From: Labilithrix sp.
GTDB lineage: Bacteria; Myxococcota_A; Polyangia; Polyangiales; Polyangiaceae
Assembly: GCA_019637195.1 (NCBI GenBank)
Contig: JAHBWA010000013.1
Coordinates: 1 to 64,000 of the forward strand
Direction: 5' to 3'
DNA: 64,000 nucleotides
This document shows positions 26,947-35,684 of this stretch, piece by piece. The position numbers and the translations under genes were made by a program. Under the pieces are notes generated by a model, which was not told the DNA's origin, did not search any database, and worked only from the letters and a program-made list of their open reading frames with translations. Within the stretch, counting starts at the first letter, position 1. Every line of letters begins with the position of its first letter.

Positions 26947-29241
26947 ATGCGCCGAATTTATTCCGTGCTCGCCGCGGGCTCGCTCGTCGTTGCTCTCGTC
27001 GCCGCATGCGGGAGCGACGGAGACAGCATCTTCGCCGGCGAAGGCGGCGGCGACGGCGGTGACGACGGCTCGGGCAACAAGCCGGGCTTCCTGCCGGGCG
27101 ACGACGGCGGCGGCGATCCGGACGCGGCGTCGCCCATCGCGATCGAGCCGGCGGACCAGACGCTCACCTACGTCAGCGGCCAGCCGGCGCCGACGCAGCA
27201 GTTCATCGCGAGGATCGTCGCGACCGGCCAGCAAGTGCCCGCCGCGTTCACGATCGATCGCGGCGAGATCGGCGCCGTCGGCCTCGGCTCCGGCGCGTTC
27301 ACCGCGTCGGGCGCCGTCGGCGGCCAGGCGCGCGTCACCGCGACGTGGAACGGGACCGCGGCGAGCACCTCGATCCGGATCAAGCTGAAGGTCGTCGAGA
27401 ACGGCGCCGCGGCGCTCCCGGACGCCGGCGCCGACGCCGGCGGGGCCGGCGGCAACGGCGGCGTCGGCGGCGACGGCCCGGGAGGCGCGGTCGGCGCCGC
27501 GACGATCGCCGTCCTCAAGGGCACTCCGACGGCCGATCCCGATCTCTCCCTCCTTTACCCGTACGACGCGACCGTGTGGCCTCGCGGCATCCTCGCGCCT
27601 CTCCTCATGTGGAGGGCCGGCGCGAGCTACGACGCGATGCTCATCGAGATCAAGGAGAACAACTTCACCTACGAGGGCACGTTCGCGAAGAACGCGCCGA
27701 CGTTCCAGAACCACCCCATCCCGCAGCTGGCGTGGAAGCAGATGCTCTCCTCGAACGAGGGCGAGGACGTCACCGTCTCGCTCAAGTTCGCGAAGGACGG
27801 GGTCGCGTACGGCCCCGTCAGCGTGAAGTGGAAGATCGCCTCGGCGCCGCTCAAGGGCACCGTCTATTACAACTCGTACGGCACGAAGCTCGCCAAGAAC
27901 TTCCCCGGCGCGAAGCCCGACGGCGCCATGTTCGGCGGCGCGACGCTGGCCATCCGCGGCGGCTCGACCGATCCCACGCTCGTCGCGGGCGGCGACGGCA
28001 ACGCCACGTACTGCCGCGTGTGTCACTCGGTGGCGGCCAACGGCTCGAAGCTGATCACGCAGCGCGACACGGGCAACAAGCGGCTCTACTCGACCTACGA
28101 CCTGACGTCGGGCGCGGAGACGCCGATGACGCCCGAGGGTGGGGACCGCTCGAACACCAACAACTACGCGTGGCCGGCGATCTACCCCGACGGCACGATG
28201 TTCCTCGGCGACTCGAGCCCCGCCGACGGCTCGCACGACACGCCGAACCAGCTCTACCAGACGGTGTCGGGATCGGCCCCCGTGGCCGCCACCGCGCTCC
28301 CGATGAACGGCTGGCCCGCGGGCTTCCGCGCCGCGTTCCCGGCGTTCTCGCCCGACGGTAAGAACCTCGCCTTCACGATGTTCGCGGGGGCCGCCGGTGC
28401 CGATCAAAAGACGCTCGGCATGATGACGTTCGACAAGGCGACGAACACGTTCGGTCCCCTGACGGAGCTCCACCGACCGGCCGCGCCGAACACGGCGCTC
28501 TACGCGGCGTTCCTCCCGACGAACAAGGGCGTCGTGTTCCACGTCGAGACTCGTTACAACACGCGCGACTACGGCGGCACGCGCTCCGACCGTGACACGT
28601 CGGACCCGCCGGACGCCGATCAGGGCACGCGCGCGGAGCTCTGGTGGGTGAACGTCCCGGCGGCCGGCGGCACGCCCCAGGCCGCGCGCCTCGACAAGCT
28701 GAACGGCACCGGGTACCTGCCCACCGGTCCCAACGCGCACGACAAGGACGACGAGCTCAACTACGAGCCCACGGTGAACCCCGTCCCCTCCGGCGGCTAC
28801 GCCTGGGTCGTCTTCACGAGCCGCCGCCTCTACGGCAACGTCGCGACGATGAACCCGTTCCACAGCGATCCGCGGTACTTCGACCTCACGCAGGACGCGA
28901 CGACGAAGAAGCTCTGGGTCGCCGCGATCGATCTCAACGCCGCGCCGGGCACCGACCCGAGCCACCCCGCGTTCTACCTCCCCGCGCAGGAGCTGCTCGC
29001 CGGGAACTCGCGCGGCTACTGGGTCGTCGATCCGTGCAAGTCGGACGCGAGCGAGTGCGAGACCGGCGACGAGTGCTGCGGCGGCTTCTGCCGCCCCAAC
29101 GCGTCCGGGAAGCTGGTCTGCAGCAACGTCGTCCCCGCGTGCGCGCAGGAGTTCGAGAAGTGCACCACGAGCGCGGACTGCTGCAACGCGCCCTCGTTCC
29201 AGTGCATCAATGGCCGCTGCGCGACGCCCGCGCCGAAGTGA
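26947..29241 (+). CDS. Beta-propeller lipoprotein with a c-type heme motif and Cys-knot tail
   Basis: Predicted 764 residues. Lipoprotein signal ends at LVAAC. Then come an Asp/Gly linker, an Ig-like domain (~residues 60-160), a Gly-rich linker, and a long propeller-like region with TolB-type motifs (FPAFSPDGKNLAFT, NYEPTVNPVPSGGYAWVVF). Inside it lies CRVCH (C356, C359, H360), the covalent heme-attachment motif of c-type cytochromes. The last ~70 residues hold two DECCGGFC-type disulfide-rich modules. A surface redox or binding protein is likely; whether heme is really attached depends on export and a cytochrome c maturation system not seen here. Monocistronic, followed by a hairpin. Confidence 0.75.
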   Translation: MRRIYSVLAAGSLVVALVAACGSDGDSIFAGEGGGDGGDDGSGNKPGFLPGDDGGGDPDAASPIAIEPADQTLTYVSGQPAPTQQFIARIVATGQQVPAAFTIDRGEIGAVGLGSGAFTASGAVGGQARVTATWNGTAASTSIRIKLKVVENGAAALPDAGADAGGAGGNGGVGGDGPGGAVGAATIAVLKGTPTADPDLSLLYPYDATVWPRGILAPLLMWRAGASYDAMLIEIKENNFTYEGTFAKNAPTFQNHPIPQLAWKQMLSSNEGEDVTVSLKFAKDGVAYGPVSVKWKIASAPLKGTVYYNSYGTKLAKNFPGAKPDGAMFGGATLAIRGGSTDPTLVAGGDGNATYCRVCHSVAANGSKLITQRDTGNKRLYSTYDLTSGAETPMTPEGGDRSNTNNYAWPAIYPDGTMFLGDSSPADGSHDTPNQLYQTVSGSAPVAATALPMNGWPAGFRAAFPAFSPDGKNLAFTMFAGAAGADQKTLGMMTFDKATNTFGPLTELHRPAAPNTALYAAFLPTNKGVVFHVETRYNTRDYGGTRSDRDTSDPPDADQGTRAELWWVNVPAAGGTPQAARLDKLNGTGYLPTGPNAHDKDDELNYEPTVNPVPSGGYAWVVFTSRRLYGNVATMNPFHSDPRYFDLTQDATTKKLWVAAIDLNAAPGTDPSHPAFYLPAQELLAGNSRGYWVVDPCKSDASECETGDECCGGFCRPNASGKLVCSNVVPACAQEFEKCTTSADCCNAPSFQCINGRCATPAPK

Positions 29242-29264
29242 CGGGAGCCCCACTCCGGACGAGA

Positions 29265-29287
29265 CTCGCCCGCTCCTCGCGGGCGAG
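29265..29287 (+). terminator. Hairpin terminator after the heme-motif lipoprotein
   Basis: Perfect 9-bp stem CTCGCCCGC / GCGGGCGAG with a TCCTC loop, 23 bases after the stop codon. Confidence 0.55.
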
Positions 29288-29368
29288 GCGCTGCGTACCA
29301 GGCGCTCACCCGCCAGGAAACCCGTCGTCGGCCCCGCTTCGCACCTTGTAGCGAGACGCGGCTCAAAT

Positions 29369-29374
29369 TAGGGT
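29369..29374 (+). promoter_or_regulatory. Candidate -10 box for yebC-ruvC
   Basis: TAGGGT in an AT-richer stretch about 30 bases before yebC. Unlike the leaderless genes, yebC has a GAGG ribosome binding site, so a short leader is expected. Confidence 0.35.
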
Positions 29375-29404
29375 TTCGAGCGAACTTTCACGGGTGAGGC
29401 GAGG

Positions 29405-30151
29405 ATGAGCGGCCATTCGAAATGGGCGACGATCAAGCACAAGAAGGGCGCCGTCGACGCGAAGCGCGGCAAGCTCTTCACCAAGCTCATCAAGGAGCTG
29501 ACGGTCGCCGCGCGCATGGGCGGCGGTGAGCCGGGCAACAACCCCCGCCTCCGCAAGGCGATCGCCGACGCCAAGGCGCAGTCGATGCCCGGCGACACGA
29601 TCAAGAACGCCGTCAAGCGCGGCACCGGCGAGATCGAGGGCGCTGCCTACGAGGACGTCCTCTACGAGGGCACGGGCCCCGGCGGCACGCTCTTCCTCGT
29701 CGAGGGGCAGACCGACAACCGAAACCGCACGGTCGCCGAGATCCGCAAGATCTTCGAGAAGAACAACGGCAACCTCGGCGGCGCGGGCGTCGCCGCGTGG
29801 GCCTTCGATCGCAAGGGCCTCATCACGATCGACAAGGGCGCCACCAACGAGGACCAGCTGATGGAGGTCGCCGTCGGCGCCGGCGCCGAGGACTACGCCG
29901 ACGACGGCGAGGTCTGGAGCGTGACGACGCCGCCCGACTCGCTCAACACGGTCCTCGACGCGCTCGAGAAGGCGAGCGTCCCGACGAAGGCCTCGCAGCT
30001 CGCGTTCATCCCGAAGACCAAGAAGCCGGTCACCGGGCGCGACGCCGAGGTGCTGCTCAACCTCGCCGAGGTGCTCGACGATCACGACGACGTCGCGAAC
30101 GTCTACGCCGACTTCGACGTGTCCGACGAAGAGCTCCAGCGCCTGTCGTGA
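29405..30151 (+). CDS. yebC: YebC/PmpR family protein (TACO1-like)
   Basis: Predicted 248 residues, standard length. N-terminus MSGHSKWATIKHKKGAVDAK is the family signature, followed by AARMGGGEPGNNPRLRKAI and the GPGGTLFLVE segment. Members are DNA-binding regulators or translation factors that relieve ribosome stalling. The gene precedes and overlaps ruvC in the GTGA arrangement, as in many bacteria. A GGTGAGGCGAGG stretch gives the ribosome binding site. Confidence 0.95.
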   Translation: MSGHSKWATIKHKKGAVDAKRGKLFTKLIKELTVAARMGGGEPGNNPRLRKAIADAKAQSMPGDTIKNAVKRGTGEIEGAAYEDVLYEGTGPGGTLFLVEGQTDNRNRTVAEIRKIFEKNNGNLGGAGVAAWAFDRKGLITIDKGATNEDQLMEVAVGAGAEDYADDGEVWSVTTPPDSLNTVLDALEKASVPTKASQLAFIPKTKKPVTGRDAEVLLNLAEVLDDHDDVANVYADFDVSDEELQRLS

Positions 30152-30657
30152 CCGTCGTCCTCGGCCTCGATCCCGGGACGCGGCATTTCGGCTGGGGGAT
30201 CGTCCGGCGCGTCGGGACGCGGCTCTCGCACGTCGCCCACGGCGTGCTCGACGTCGAGCGGCGCGGCGACCTCGGCGAGCGCCTCGTGGCGATCGAGGCG
30301 GGGCTCGCCGAGGTCGTTCGCGAGCACGCCCCGACGGAGGCGAGCATCGAGTCGCTGTTCTTCGCGAAGGACGCGCAGGCCGCGGCGAAGCTCGGTCACG
30401 CGCGCGGCGTCGCGCTCCTCGTGTGCGCGCGCGCCGGGCTCGCGTCGTTCGAGTACGCGCCGGCCCGTGTGAAGCGGACGATCGCGGGCGCCGGCCGGGC
30501 CGACAAGGCTCAGGTCGCGCAGATGATCCGCGTCGTGCTCGGGCTCGGCGAGATCCCGCGCAGCGACGCCGCCGACGCCCTCGCGATCGCGGTGACCCAC
30601 CTCCAGGGCTCGCGCCTCGCCGCGGCCGCGCTGAAGAGGCCCGCCGCAGCGCGCTGA
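30148..30657 (+). CDS. ruvC: Holliday junction resolvase RuvC
   Basis: Endonuclease that resolves Holliday junctions with RuvAB. Predicted 169 residues. The four acidic catalytic residues are visible: D8 in LGLDPG, E68 in SIESLFF, and D140/D143 in SDAADALAIA. The GTG start overlaps the yebC stop. ruvA and ruvB do not follow, so the rest of the complex must be encoded elsewhere. The stop codon lies inside the first copy of an 18-bp tandem duplication. Confidence 0.94.
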   Translation: MTVVLGLDPGTRHFGWGIVRRVGTRLSHVAHGVLDVERRGDLGERLVAIEAGLAEVVREHAPTEASIESLFFAKDAQAAAKLGHARGVALLVCARAGLASFEYAPARVKRTIAGAGRADKAQVAQMIRVVLGLGEIPRSDAADALAIAVTHLQGSRLAAAALKRPAAAR

Positions 30658-30688
30658 TTTCGCTCACGAAGCTGATTTCGCTCACGAA
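30653..30688 (+). repeat. 18-bp tandem duplication across the ruvC stop
   Basis: Two identical copies of GCTGATTTCGCTCACGAA, at 30653-30670 and 30671-30688. The first copy contains the ruvC stop codon. It looks like a recent slippage duplication with no coding effect. Confidence 0.85.
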
Positions 30689-30919
30689 ATGGAGCCGACG
30701 GCGCGGCGGGCGCCCGCGACCGCGGCCGCCGCCCGGATCGACCGCCGAGCTCCGGAAGGAAGTCTCGTGCTCGCGAGTTATTCAACGCCGCGAGCCGGTT
30801 AGCGCTGACGTGATGCGTACTTACGCTCAATATTGCGCGCGGGTCCCTCGTCCAATAGAAAGACCCCGGGCTCGGCCGTAAGCCATCGTCCGAACCGCCG
30901 TTCCACGGAGAATCGACTC

Positions 30920-31633
30920 ATGCCTCGCCTCGCACCGCTCGCCGTCGCCGCGCTCCTGGCCGCCGCCGCTCCCCTCCTCGCCTCGGACGCGACGGCTCAG
31001 CCGGCGCCCGCGCCGAGCGCCGCGGCCCAGCCGCCGCCGGCGTCGCCCCAGGCGACCGCGGACACCGTGGCCAAGGTCCAGGCGTTCTACGACTCGACCA
31101 CGTCGTTCTTCAGCGGCTTCACGCAGGAGTTCTTCGTCAAGTCGCACAACGTCCGCAAGGAGTCGAAGGGCAAGGTCACCTTCGCCAAGCCCGGCAAGAT
31201 GGCCTGGGACTACGACACCCCCGCCGGCAACCGCGTCGTCTCCGACGGCACCACGCTCAAGGTCTACGAGGCCGCGAACAAGCAGATGTTCGAGCAGAAC
31301 ATCGACAAGTCGCAGTACCCGGCCGCTCTCTCCTTCCTCACGGGCACCGGCAAGCTGGCCGACTCGTTCACGTTCGTCATGTACCCGGGCGCGTCGATGA
31401 ACTTCCCGGGCGGCAACGTCCTCGTGGGCACGCCGAAGAAGGAGAGCGCCGCCTACACGAAGGTCCTCTTCTACGTCGACACCTCGACCTTCCACGTCCG
31501 GCGCGCGCTGATCGTCGACGCGCAGGGCAACCGCAACCGCTTCGACTTCGTCGAGCCCAAGGTGAACGTCCAGGTGAACGACGGGACCTTCAAGCTCGTC
31601 CCGCCTCCGGGCACGCAAGTCATCAAGCCCTGA
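30920..31633 (+). CDS. lolA: LolA-type outer-membrane lipoprotein carrier
   Basis: Periplasmic chaperone that ferries lipoproteins from LolCDE to the outer membrane. Predicted 237 residues with a cleavable signal (APLAVAALLAAAAPLLASDATA). Family landmarks: FYDSTTSFFSGFTQEFF, KSKGKVTFAKPGKMAWDY-like strand block, GNRVVSDGTTLKVYE, and the terminal FKLVPPPGTQVIKP. The abundance of lipoproteins in this window fits the need for it. The upstream 230 bases are AT-richer than average and probably hold its promoter. Confidence 0.88.
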   Translation: MPRLAPLAVAALLAAAAPLLASDATAQPAPAPSAAAQPPPASPQATADTVAKVQAFYDSTTSFFSGFTQEFFVKSHNVRKESKGKVTFAKPGKMAWDYDTPAGNRVVSDGTTLKVYEAANKQMFEQNIDKSQYPAALSFLTGTGKLADSFTFVMYPGASMNFPGGNVLVGTPKKESAAYTKVLFYVDTSTFHVRRALIVDAQGNRNRFDFVEPKVNVQVNDGTFKLVPPPGTQVIKP

Positions 31634-31643
31634 CGGCGTCGCG

Positions 31644-32390
31644 TTGACCACCTCGACGTGCCCGGCGTGTGGCGCGGACGCGTTCGTCGCGAACGTCGCG
31701 ACGGGCGCCGCGGACGGCGGGCAGTGCTCGCGCTGCGGCTACAGCGCGGGCGAGTCGAGCCGCTGCCCGCACTGCAACGCCGTCGCGCGGATCGAGGGCT
31801 CGGGCCTCGCCGCGGTCTGCGCGATGTGCGGCGGCCCCCGCGTCCCGAGCAACCTCGGCGGAGACGCCGCGGCGAGCGCGCTCCGCGAGCAGAAAAAGGC
31901 GCTCGCGAACGCCCGCGCCGCGTCCGTGGCGACCGTCCTCCAGGGGGCCTTCTCCACGGTCGCGACGCTCATCGGGCTGGCGCTCCTCCCCGCGGCGCTC
32001 GCCGGAAAGCTCGTCGTCTTCGCGCTCGCGATCGTGCCGCTGATCCTCGCGATGCGCTCGCGCGGGAGGGCGCGAGCCGCCCGCGAGAGGGCGAGCGAAG
32101 CGGGCGAGCGCGCGTGGCAGGCCGCGGCCGAAGACGTCGCCGGGCGCCGGAAGGACGGGATCACCGCCCCCGAGCTCGCGAGGACGCTCGGCATCGAGCC
32201 CGAGCACGCCGACAAGCTGCTCACCGCGCTCGCCGTCACCGATCGAACGAGGATCGACGTCGGCGACGACGCCGAGGTGCGCTACAGCATCGGAGCCGAC
32301 CCGCGCCTGCGCGTCGGCGAGGAGCTGCCGGCGGACGACGAGCGCGCCGACGAGGCGAAGCGCGCCGAGCGCGGGGGTACCGGCCGATGA
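31644..32390 (+). CDS. Zinc-ribbon membrane protein
   Basis: Predicted 248 residues from a TTG start 10 bases after lolA. The first ~65 residues hold four CxxC pairs (CPAC, CSRC, CPHC, CAMC), i.e. two zinc ribbons. Two closely spaced hydrophobic helices (GAFSTVATLIGLALLPAALAG and VVFALAIVPLILAM) form a hairpin at ~100-140. The C-terminal part is charged and includes a winged-helix-like APELARTLGIEPEHADKLL. Probably cotranscribed with lolA. No family function is recognised; a membrane-tethered nucleic-acid- or protein-binding role is possible. Confidence 0.55.
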   Translation: MTTSTCPACGADAFVANVATGAADGGQCSRCGYSAGESSRCPHCNAVARIEGSGLAAVCAMCGGPRVPSNLGGDAAASALREQKKALANARAASVATVLQGAFSTVATLIGLALLPAALAGKLVVFALAIVPLILAMRSRGRARAARERASEAGERAWQAAAEDVAGRRKDGITAPELARTLGIEPEHADKLLTALAVTDRTRIDVGDDAEVRYSIGADPRLRVGEELPADDERADEAKRAERGGTGR

Positions 32391-32397
32391 GCGGAAG

Positions 32398-34005
32398 ATG
32401 AGCCAAGATCGAGCGAAACGACAGGGCCGACCCACGCGATCCCCCGGGCACCGCGGGCCCACCTCCCGCGCCGGAGACAGGCCGCGCGCCGGAGACGGGC
32501 CGCGCGCCGGAGACGGGCCGCGCGCCCGAGACCGCGCCGCGCGTGACCACGCCGCGCGCGACGAGGGCCGGGCCCCCGAGCCGGGGAGCGAGGCGTCGAC
32601 GGACGAGCCCGCGCTCGGCGTCATCGGCGCGTCGCCGCCCCCGCGCCGTCGCTCGCTCACGAACGTCGGCGGCGAGGTCGAGACGAGCGGGGATCCCGCG
32701 ACGGCCGAGCTGCTCGCCCACGCCATCGACGTCGCGCCGAGCATGGACGAAGGCGCGGACGACCGCGCGCACGTGCACGGGTTCCACGCCTACCCCGCGC
32801 GGGCGCACCCCGTGACGGCGCGGCGCCTGGTCGAGGCGCTCGTGCCGCCGAGCGGCACCGTGCTCGATCCCTTCTGCGGCTCAGGCACCGTGGTCATCGA
32901 GGCGATGCTCGCCGGGCGCGCGGCGATCGGCTCGGACCTCAACCCGATCGCGGTGATGCTCGCCCGCGCGAAGACGTACCCGCGGACGCCGGAGAAGACG
33001 AGCGCGCTCGTGGAGGCGGCGCGCGGCGTCGCCGAGCACGCCGAGTCGCGCCGCAAGGCGAAGGCCGGCGCGTCGCGGCGCCTCCCGCAGGAGGACGTCT
33101 CGCTGTTCCCGCCGCACGTGCTCCTCGAGCTCGACGGGCTTCGCGCGGGCATCGACGTGGCGGCGCCGGAGCTCCGCCCGGATCTGTCGCTCGTCCTGTC
33201 GTCGATCCTCGTGAAGCTCAGCCCGCGTCGGGGCGACACCTCGGAGGAACAGACCGACAAGCGCATCGCCGCGGGCTACGCCTCGCGCCTCTTCGTGCGC
33301 AAGACCGAGGAGCTCGCGCGCCGCTTCGACGACTTCGCGCTGCTCCTCCGCAACGCGGCGCGCAGCTCCGCGGCGGGCGACGGCGAGCCGCTCGGCGCGA
33401 GCGACGCCGGCTCGACGAGAGACGCCGGCTCGACGAGAGACGCCGCCTCCACGAGAGACGCCGGCTCCCCGAGCGCCGCCGCGTCGCGCCCGCGCGTCCG
33501 CGTCTGGGAGGACGACGCGAACGTGCTCAAGCGCGTCGCCGACGCCTCGGTCGACGCGGTCATCACGTCTCCGCCTTACGTCGCGACGTACGACTATCTC
33601 CAGCACCACGAGCTCCGCATGCGCTGGCTCGGGCTCGATCCGCGCAAGCTCGCGCGCGGCGAGATCGGCGCGCGACGTCGCTACGAGCGCCTCTCGGTCC
33701 GCGACGCGGTGGCGTCGTGGGAGCACGAGCTCGTGAAGCTCTTCCATTCGCTCGCGCGCGTGATGAAGCCGGGCGCGCCGCTCGTGCTCCTCATCGCCGA
33801 CTCTGCCGCCGGGCGCGGGCCCGGAGGTGAGCCCGCCGAGCCGATCCGCGCGGACGAGGTCGTGGCCCGCGTGGCCGATCGCGGCGGAGAGCTCGCGCCG
33901 ATCGCTCGGGCCTCGCAAGCGCGGCCCCACTTCCACGGCCCGACGCAGCGCGCGTTCTCCGGACGCCCGCGCTTCGAGCACGCCCTCCTCCTCCGGCGGA
34001 CGTAG
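32398..34005 (+). CDS. Orphan DNA (N4-cytosine/N6-adenine type) methyltransferase
   Basis: Predicted 535 residues. After a ~100-residue Arg/Gly/Asp low-complexity N-terminus comes HGFHAYPARAHP, then the AdoMet-binding motif LDPFCGSGTVVIEAM, and ~220 residues later the catalytic motif ITSPPYVATYDYLQ. SPPY is usual for N4-cytosine enzymes, and the motif I before motif IV order is alpha/gamma-like. A micro-repeat insert (DAGSTR units) lies just before the catalytic half. No restriction endonuclease or specificity subunit is nearby, so it is probably solitary and epigenetic. An RNA substrate cannot be excluded. Confidence 0.7.
   Translation: MSQDRAKRQGRPTRSPGHRGPTSRAGDRPRAGDGPRAGDGPRARDRAARDHAARDEGRAPEPGSEASTDEPALGVIGASPPPRRRSLTNVGGEVETSGDPATAELLAHAIDVAPSMDEGADDRAHVHGFHAYPARAHPVTARRLVEALVPPSGTVLDPFCGSGTVVIEAMLAGRAAIGSDLNPIAVMLARAKTYPRTPEKTSALVEAARGVAEHAESRRKAKAGASRRLPQEDVSLFPPHVLLELDGLRAGIDVAAPELRPDLSLVLSSILVKLSPRRGDTSEEQTDKRIAAGYASRLFVRKTEELARRFDDFALLLRNAARSSAAGDGEPLGASDAGSTRDAGSTRDAASTRDAGSPSAAASRPRVRVWEDDANVLKRVADASVDAVITSPPYVATYDYLQHHELRMRWLGLDPRKLARGEIGARRRYERLSVRDAVASWEHELVKLFHSLARVMKPGAPLVLLIADSAAGRGPGGEPAEPIRADEVVARVADRGGELAPIARASQARPHFHGPTQRAFSGRPRFEHALLLRRT
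32468..32521 (+). repeat. 18-bp tandem repeat, N-terminus of the methyltransferase
   Basis: Three copies of an 18-bp unit beginning GCGCCGGAGAC (at 32468, 32486 and 32504) encode RAGDGP repeats. All units are in frame. Confidence 0.75.
33403..33470 (+). repeat. 18-bp tandem repeat inside the methyltransferase
   Basis: About four copies of GACGCCGGCTCGACGAGA or a close variant (33403, 33421, 33439, 33457), encoding DAGSTR. The repeat separates the AdoMet-binding half from the catalytic half. Confidence 0.8.
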
Positions 34006-34115
34006 CCTCTCCGCCCGAGCCCTCCGGCGGACCTCTCCGCCCGATCCGACGCGACGTCCCGCCCGAGAGATCGCGGCTTGCATGCCGCGCGGCACCCGGA
34101 CTAAGACTGGGCGCC

Positions 34116-34427
34116 ATGCCGGAGATCACCTTCGAGTCGAGCGACGGCTCCCAGAAGAAGACGGTGAACGCGCCCGAGGGCGGGGCCCTCGCAGATCTCT
34201 GCGACGACCACGCCGCGCCGATCCCCTTCTCCTGTCGAAGCGCGAGCTGCGCGACGTGCCACATCGAGGTGATCGAAGGCGAGGAAGCGCTGCTGCCGCC
34301 CGAGGACGAAGAGCTCGACGTGCTCGACGCCGTCTGCTCGCAGCCGCCGAAGTTCCGCCTCGCTTGCTGCGCCAAGCTCCGCGCCGGCGCCGGCCGCGTC
34401 ATCGTCCGCGCGCAGAACGAGTACTAG
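34116..34427 (+). CDS. [2Fe-2S] plant-type ferredoxin
   Basis: Predicted 103-residue soluble electron carrier. Cluster ligands are C40, C45 and C48 (SCRSASCATC) with the fourth at C84 or C85 (LACCAKL), giving the CX4CX2CXnC pattern. The sequence SDGSQKKTVNAPEG and the length fit the adrenodoxin/plant-type superfamily. An AAGACT sequence lies 7 bases before the ATG, an imperfect form of the TAnnnT box. Partner enzymes are not encoded next to it. Confidence 0.9.
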   Translation: MPEITFESSDGSQKKTVNAPEGGALADLCDDHAAPIPFSCRSASCATCHIEVIEGEEALLPPEDEELDVLDAVCSQPPKFRLACCAKLRAGAGRVIVRAQNEY

Positions 34428-34681
34428 CGTCGCGCTGCGGCGGCGACCACGGCGGCGCCCGCCTCGGCCGATCGCCCGGGGCGGCGCGAGCACGTGACGA
34501 CCTCGGATCGTGCCGGCCAAGTATGCGACAACACGGAAACTTTGTAGCAATCTGAAGCGCGCCTGGCGGACTCCGCAGCAAAGTCATGCTAGGAGAACCG
34601 CTCCTCGGGCGCCTCCGCGCTCCGACTCATGTTCGTGACAAGCCGCCTCAGGCTCGGCGTGCTTTCTTGGAGGGACTAGCG

Positions 34682-35476
34682 ATGCAGCAGCGCAACCGTC
34701 GTCTTGCGATTCTCCTGGGCGGCTCACTCTTCGCAGCGCTCGGCGTCCTCGCCGCGTGCAGCACGGACAACGGCACCACGCCGCTCCCCGGCGCGGGCAC
34801 CGACGCGGGACGCGACTCGACCAAGGGAGACGACGAAGAGCCGGGCGAGGACGAGGACGGCGGCGACACCCCGACCGACGGCGGCACCCCCGACTGCTCG
34901 GCGGGCCCGAAGCTCCGGAGCATCGACAAGGGCTTCTTCTGCGCCTTCTTCACGCGTGACGCCAGCGCGCCCGGCGCGGCCGACGCGAGCGCGAACGCGG
35001 GCGGCAACCGCAACTGCGGCCACGAAGAGACGTGCTGCAACCCGGGGCGCGGCGCCGGCGGTGAGTTCGCACCCTCGTTCTGCGCGTCGACCCCGCGCAA
35101 CACGAAGGGCGGCAACAACGGCCCGACGGAGTGCGCCGCCCAGGCTGCGGCCAACGGCAGCGCGTGGGCGGACACCGGCAACACCACGTGGGAGTGCAAC
35201 GACAAGAACAGCTGCGGCGCGGGCGAGAGCTGCTGCCTCTTCACGTGGGCGAACGGCGCGCCGAACGACAAGGTCAACCTCGGGCCGCTCCAGGACGACG
35301 ACGTCCCGAAGGCGTGCGGCGCGCTCCAGTCGTTCAAGCAGGGCGGCACGCGCTGCTCGGCGGCGTGCGCGTCCGACGAGATCCAGCTCTGCAGCCTCAC
35401 GGACGACAACTGCTCGGGCAACCAGAAGTGCACGCCGTTCTCGGGCCTCTTCCGCGACCTCGGCGCCTGCCGCTAG
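34682..35476 (+). CDS. Cys-rich acidic lipoprotein of unknown function
   Basis: Predicted 264 residues. Signal LAILLGGSLFAALGVLAAC ends in a LAAC lipobox (C26). A Gly/Asp/Glu-rich linker follows, then ~190 residues with about 18 Cys in motifs such as HEETCCNPG, GAGESCCLF, and CSAACASDEIQLCS. This is a secreted disulfide-rich fold. A good ribosome binding site (GGAGGG) precedes the ATG, so this gene has a proper leader. A textbook terminator follows. No homologous family with known function is recognised. Confidence 0.65.
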   Translation: MQQRNRRLAILLGGSLFAALGVLAACSTDNGTTPLPGAGTDAGRDSTKGDDEEPGEDEDGGDTPTDGGTPDCSAGPKLRSIDKGFFCAFFTRDASAPGAADASANAGGNRNCGHEETCCNPGRGAGGEFAPSFCASTPRNTKGGNNGPTECAAQAAANGSAWADTGNTTWECNDKNSCGAGESCCLFTWANGAPNDKVNLGPLQDDDVPKACGALQSFKQGGTRCSAACASDEIQLCSLTDDNCSGNQKCTPFSGLFRDLGACR

Positions 35477-35510
35477 GCGCGCGGCCCCGGTCCACGTGAC
35501 CTGAACGCGG

Positions 35511-35545
35511 AGAGCCTGCCCTTCGGGGCGGGCTCTTCGCATTTT
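35511..35545 (+). terminator. Rho-independent terminator
   Basis: 11-bp stem AGAGCCTGCCC / GGGCGGGCTCT (one T-G wobble) closed by a TTCG tetraloop and followed by TCGCATTTT. It is the most canonical terminator in the window, 34 bases after the Cys-rich lipoprotein. Confidence 0.85.
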
Positions 35546-35684
35546 GGCCGCCCCCGGACGCGGCGACCGCGAGCCAGAGCGCGTTCAGCGCTCGTACGCC
35601 GGCGCGTCCAGCGCTCGTGCGCCGACGCTCGCCCGCGCCCGGCGCTCCTGCGCCCGGGCCGACGCGCCCGTACGCTCCCGGGAG

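Noticed and set aside
35548..35684. GCGCTCGTACG / GCGCTCGTGCG repeats after the terminator as a possible att site
   Set aside because: Short, imperfect GC-rich words with no integrase, tRNA or boundary change nearby.
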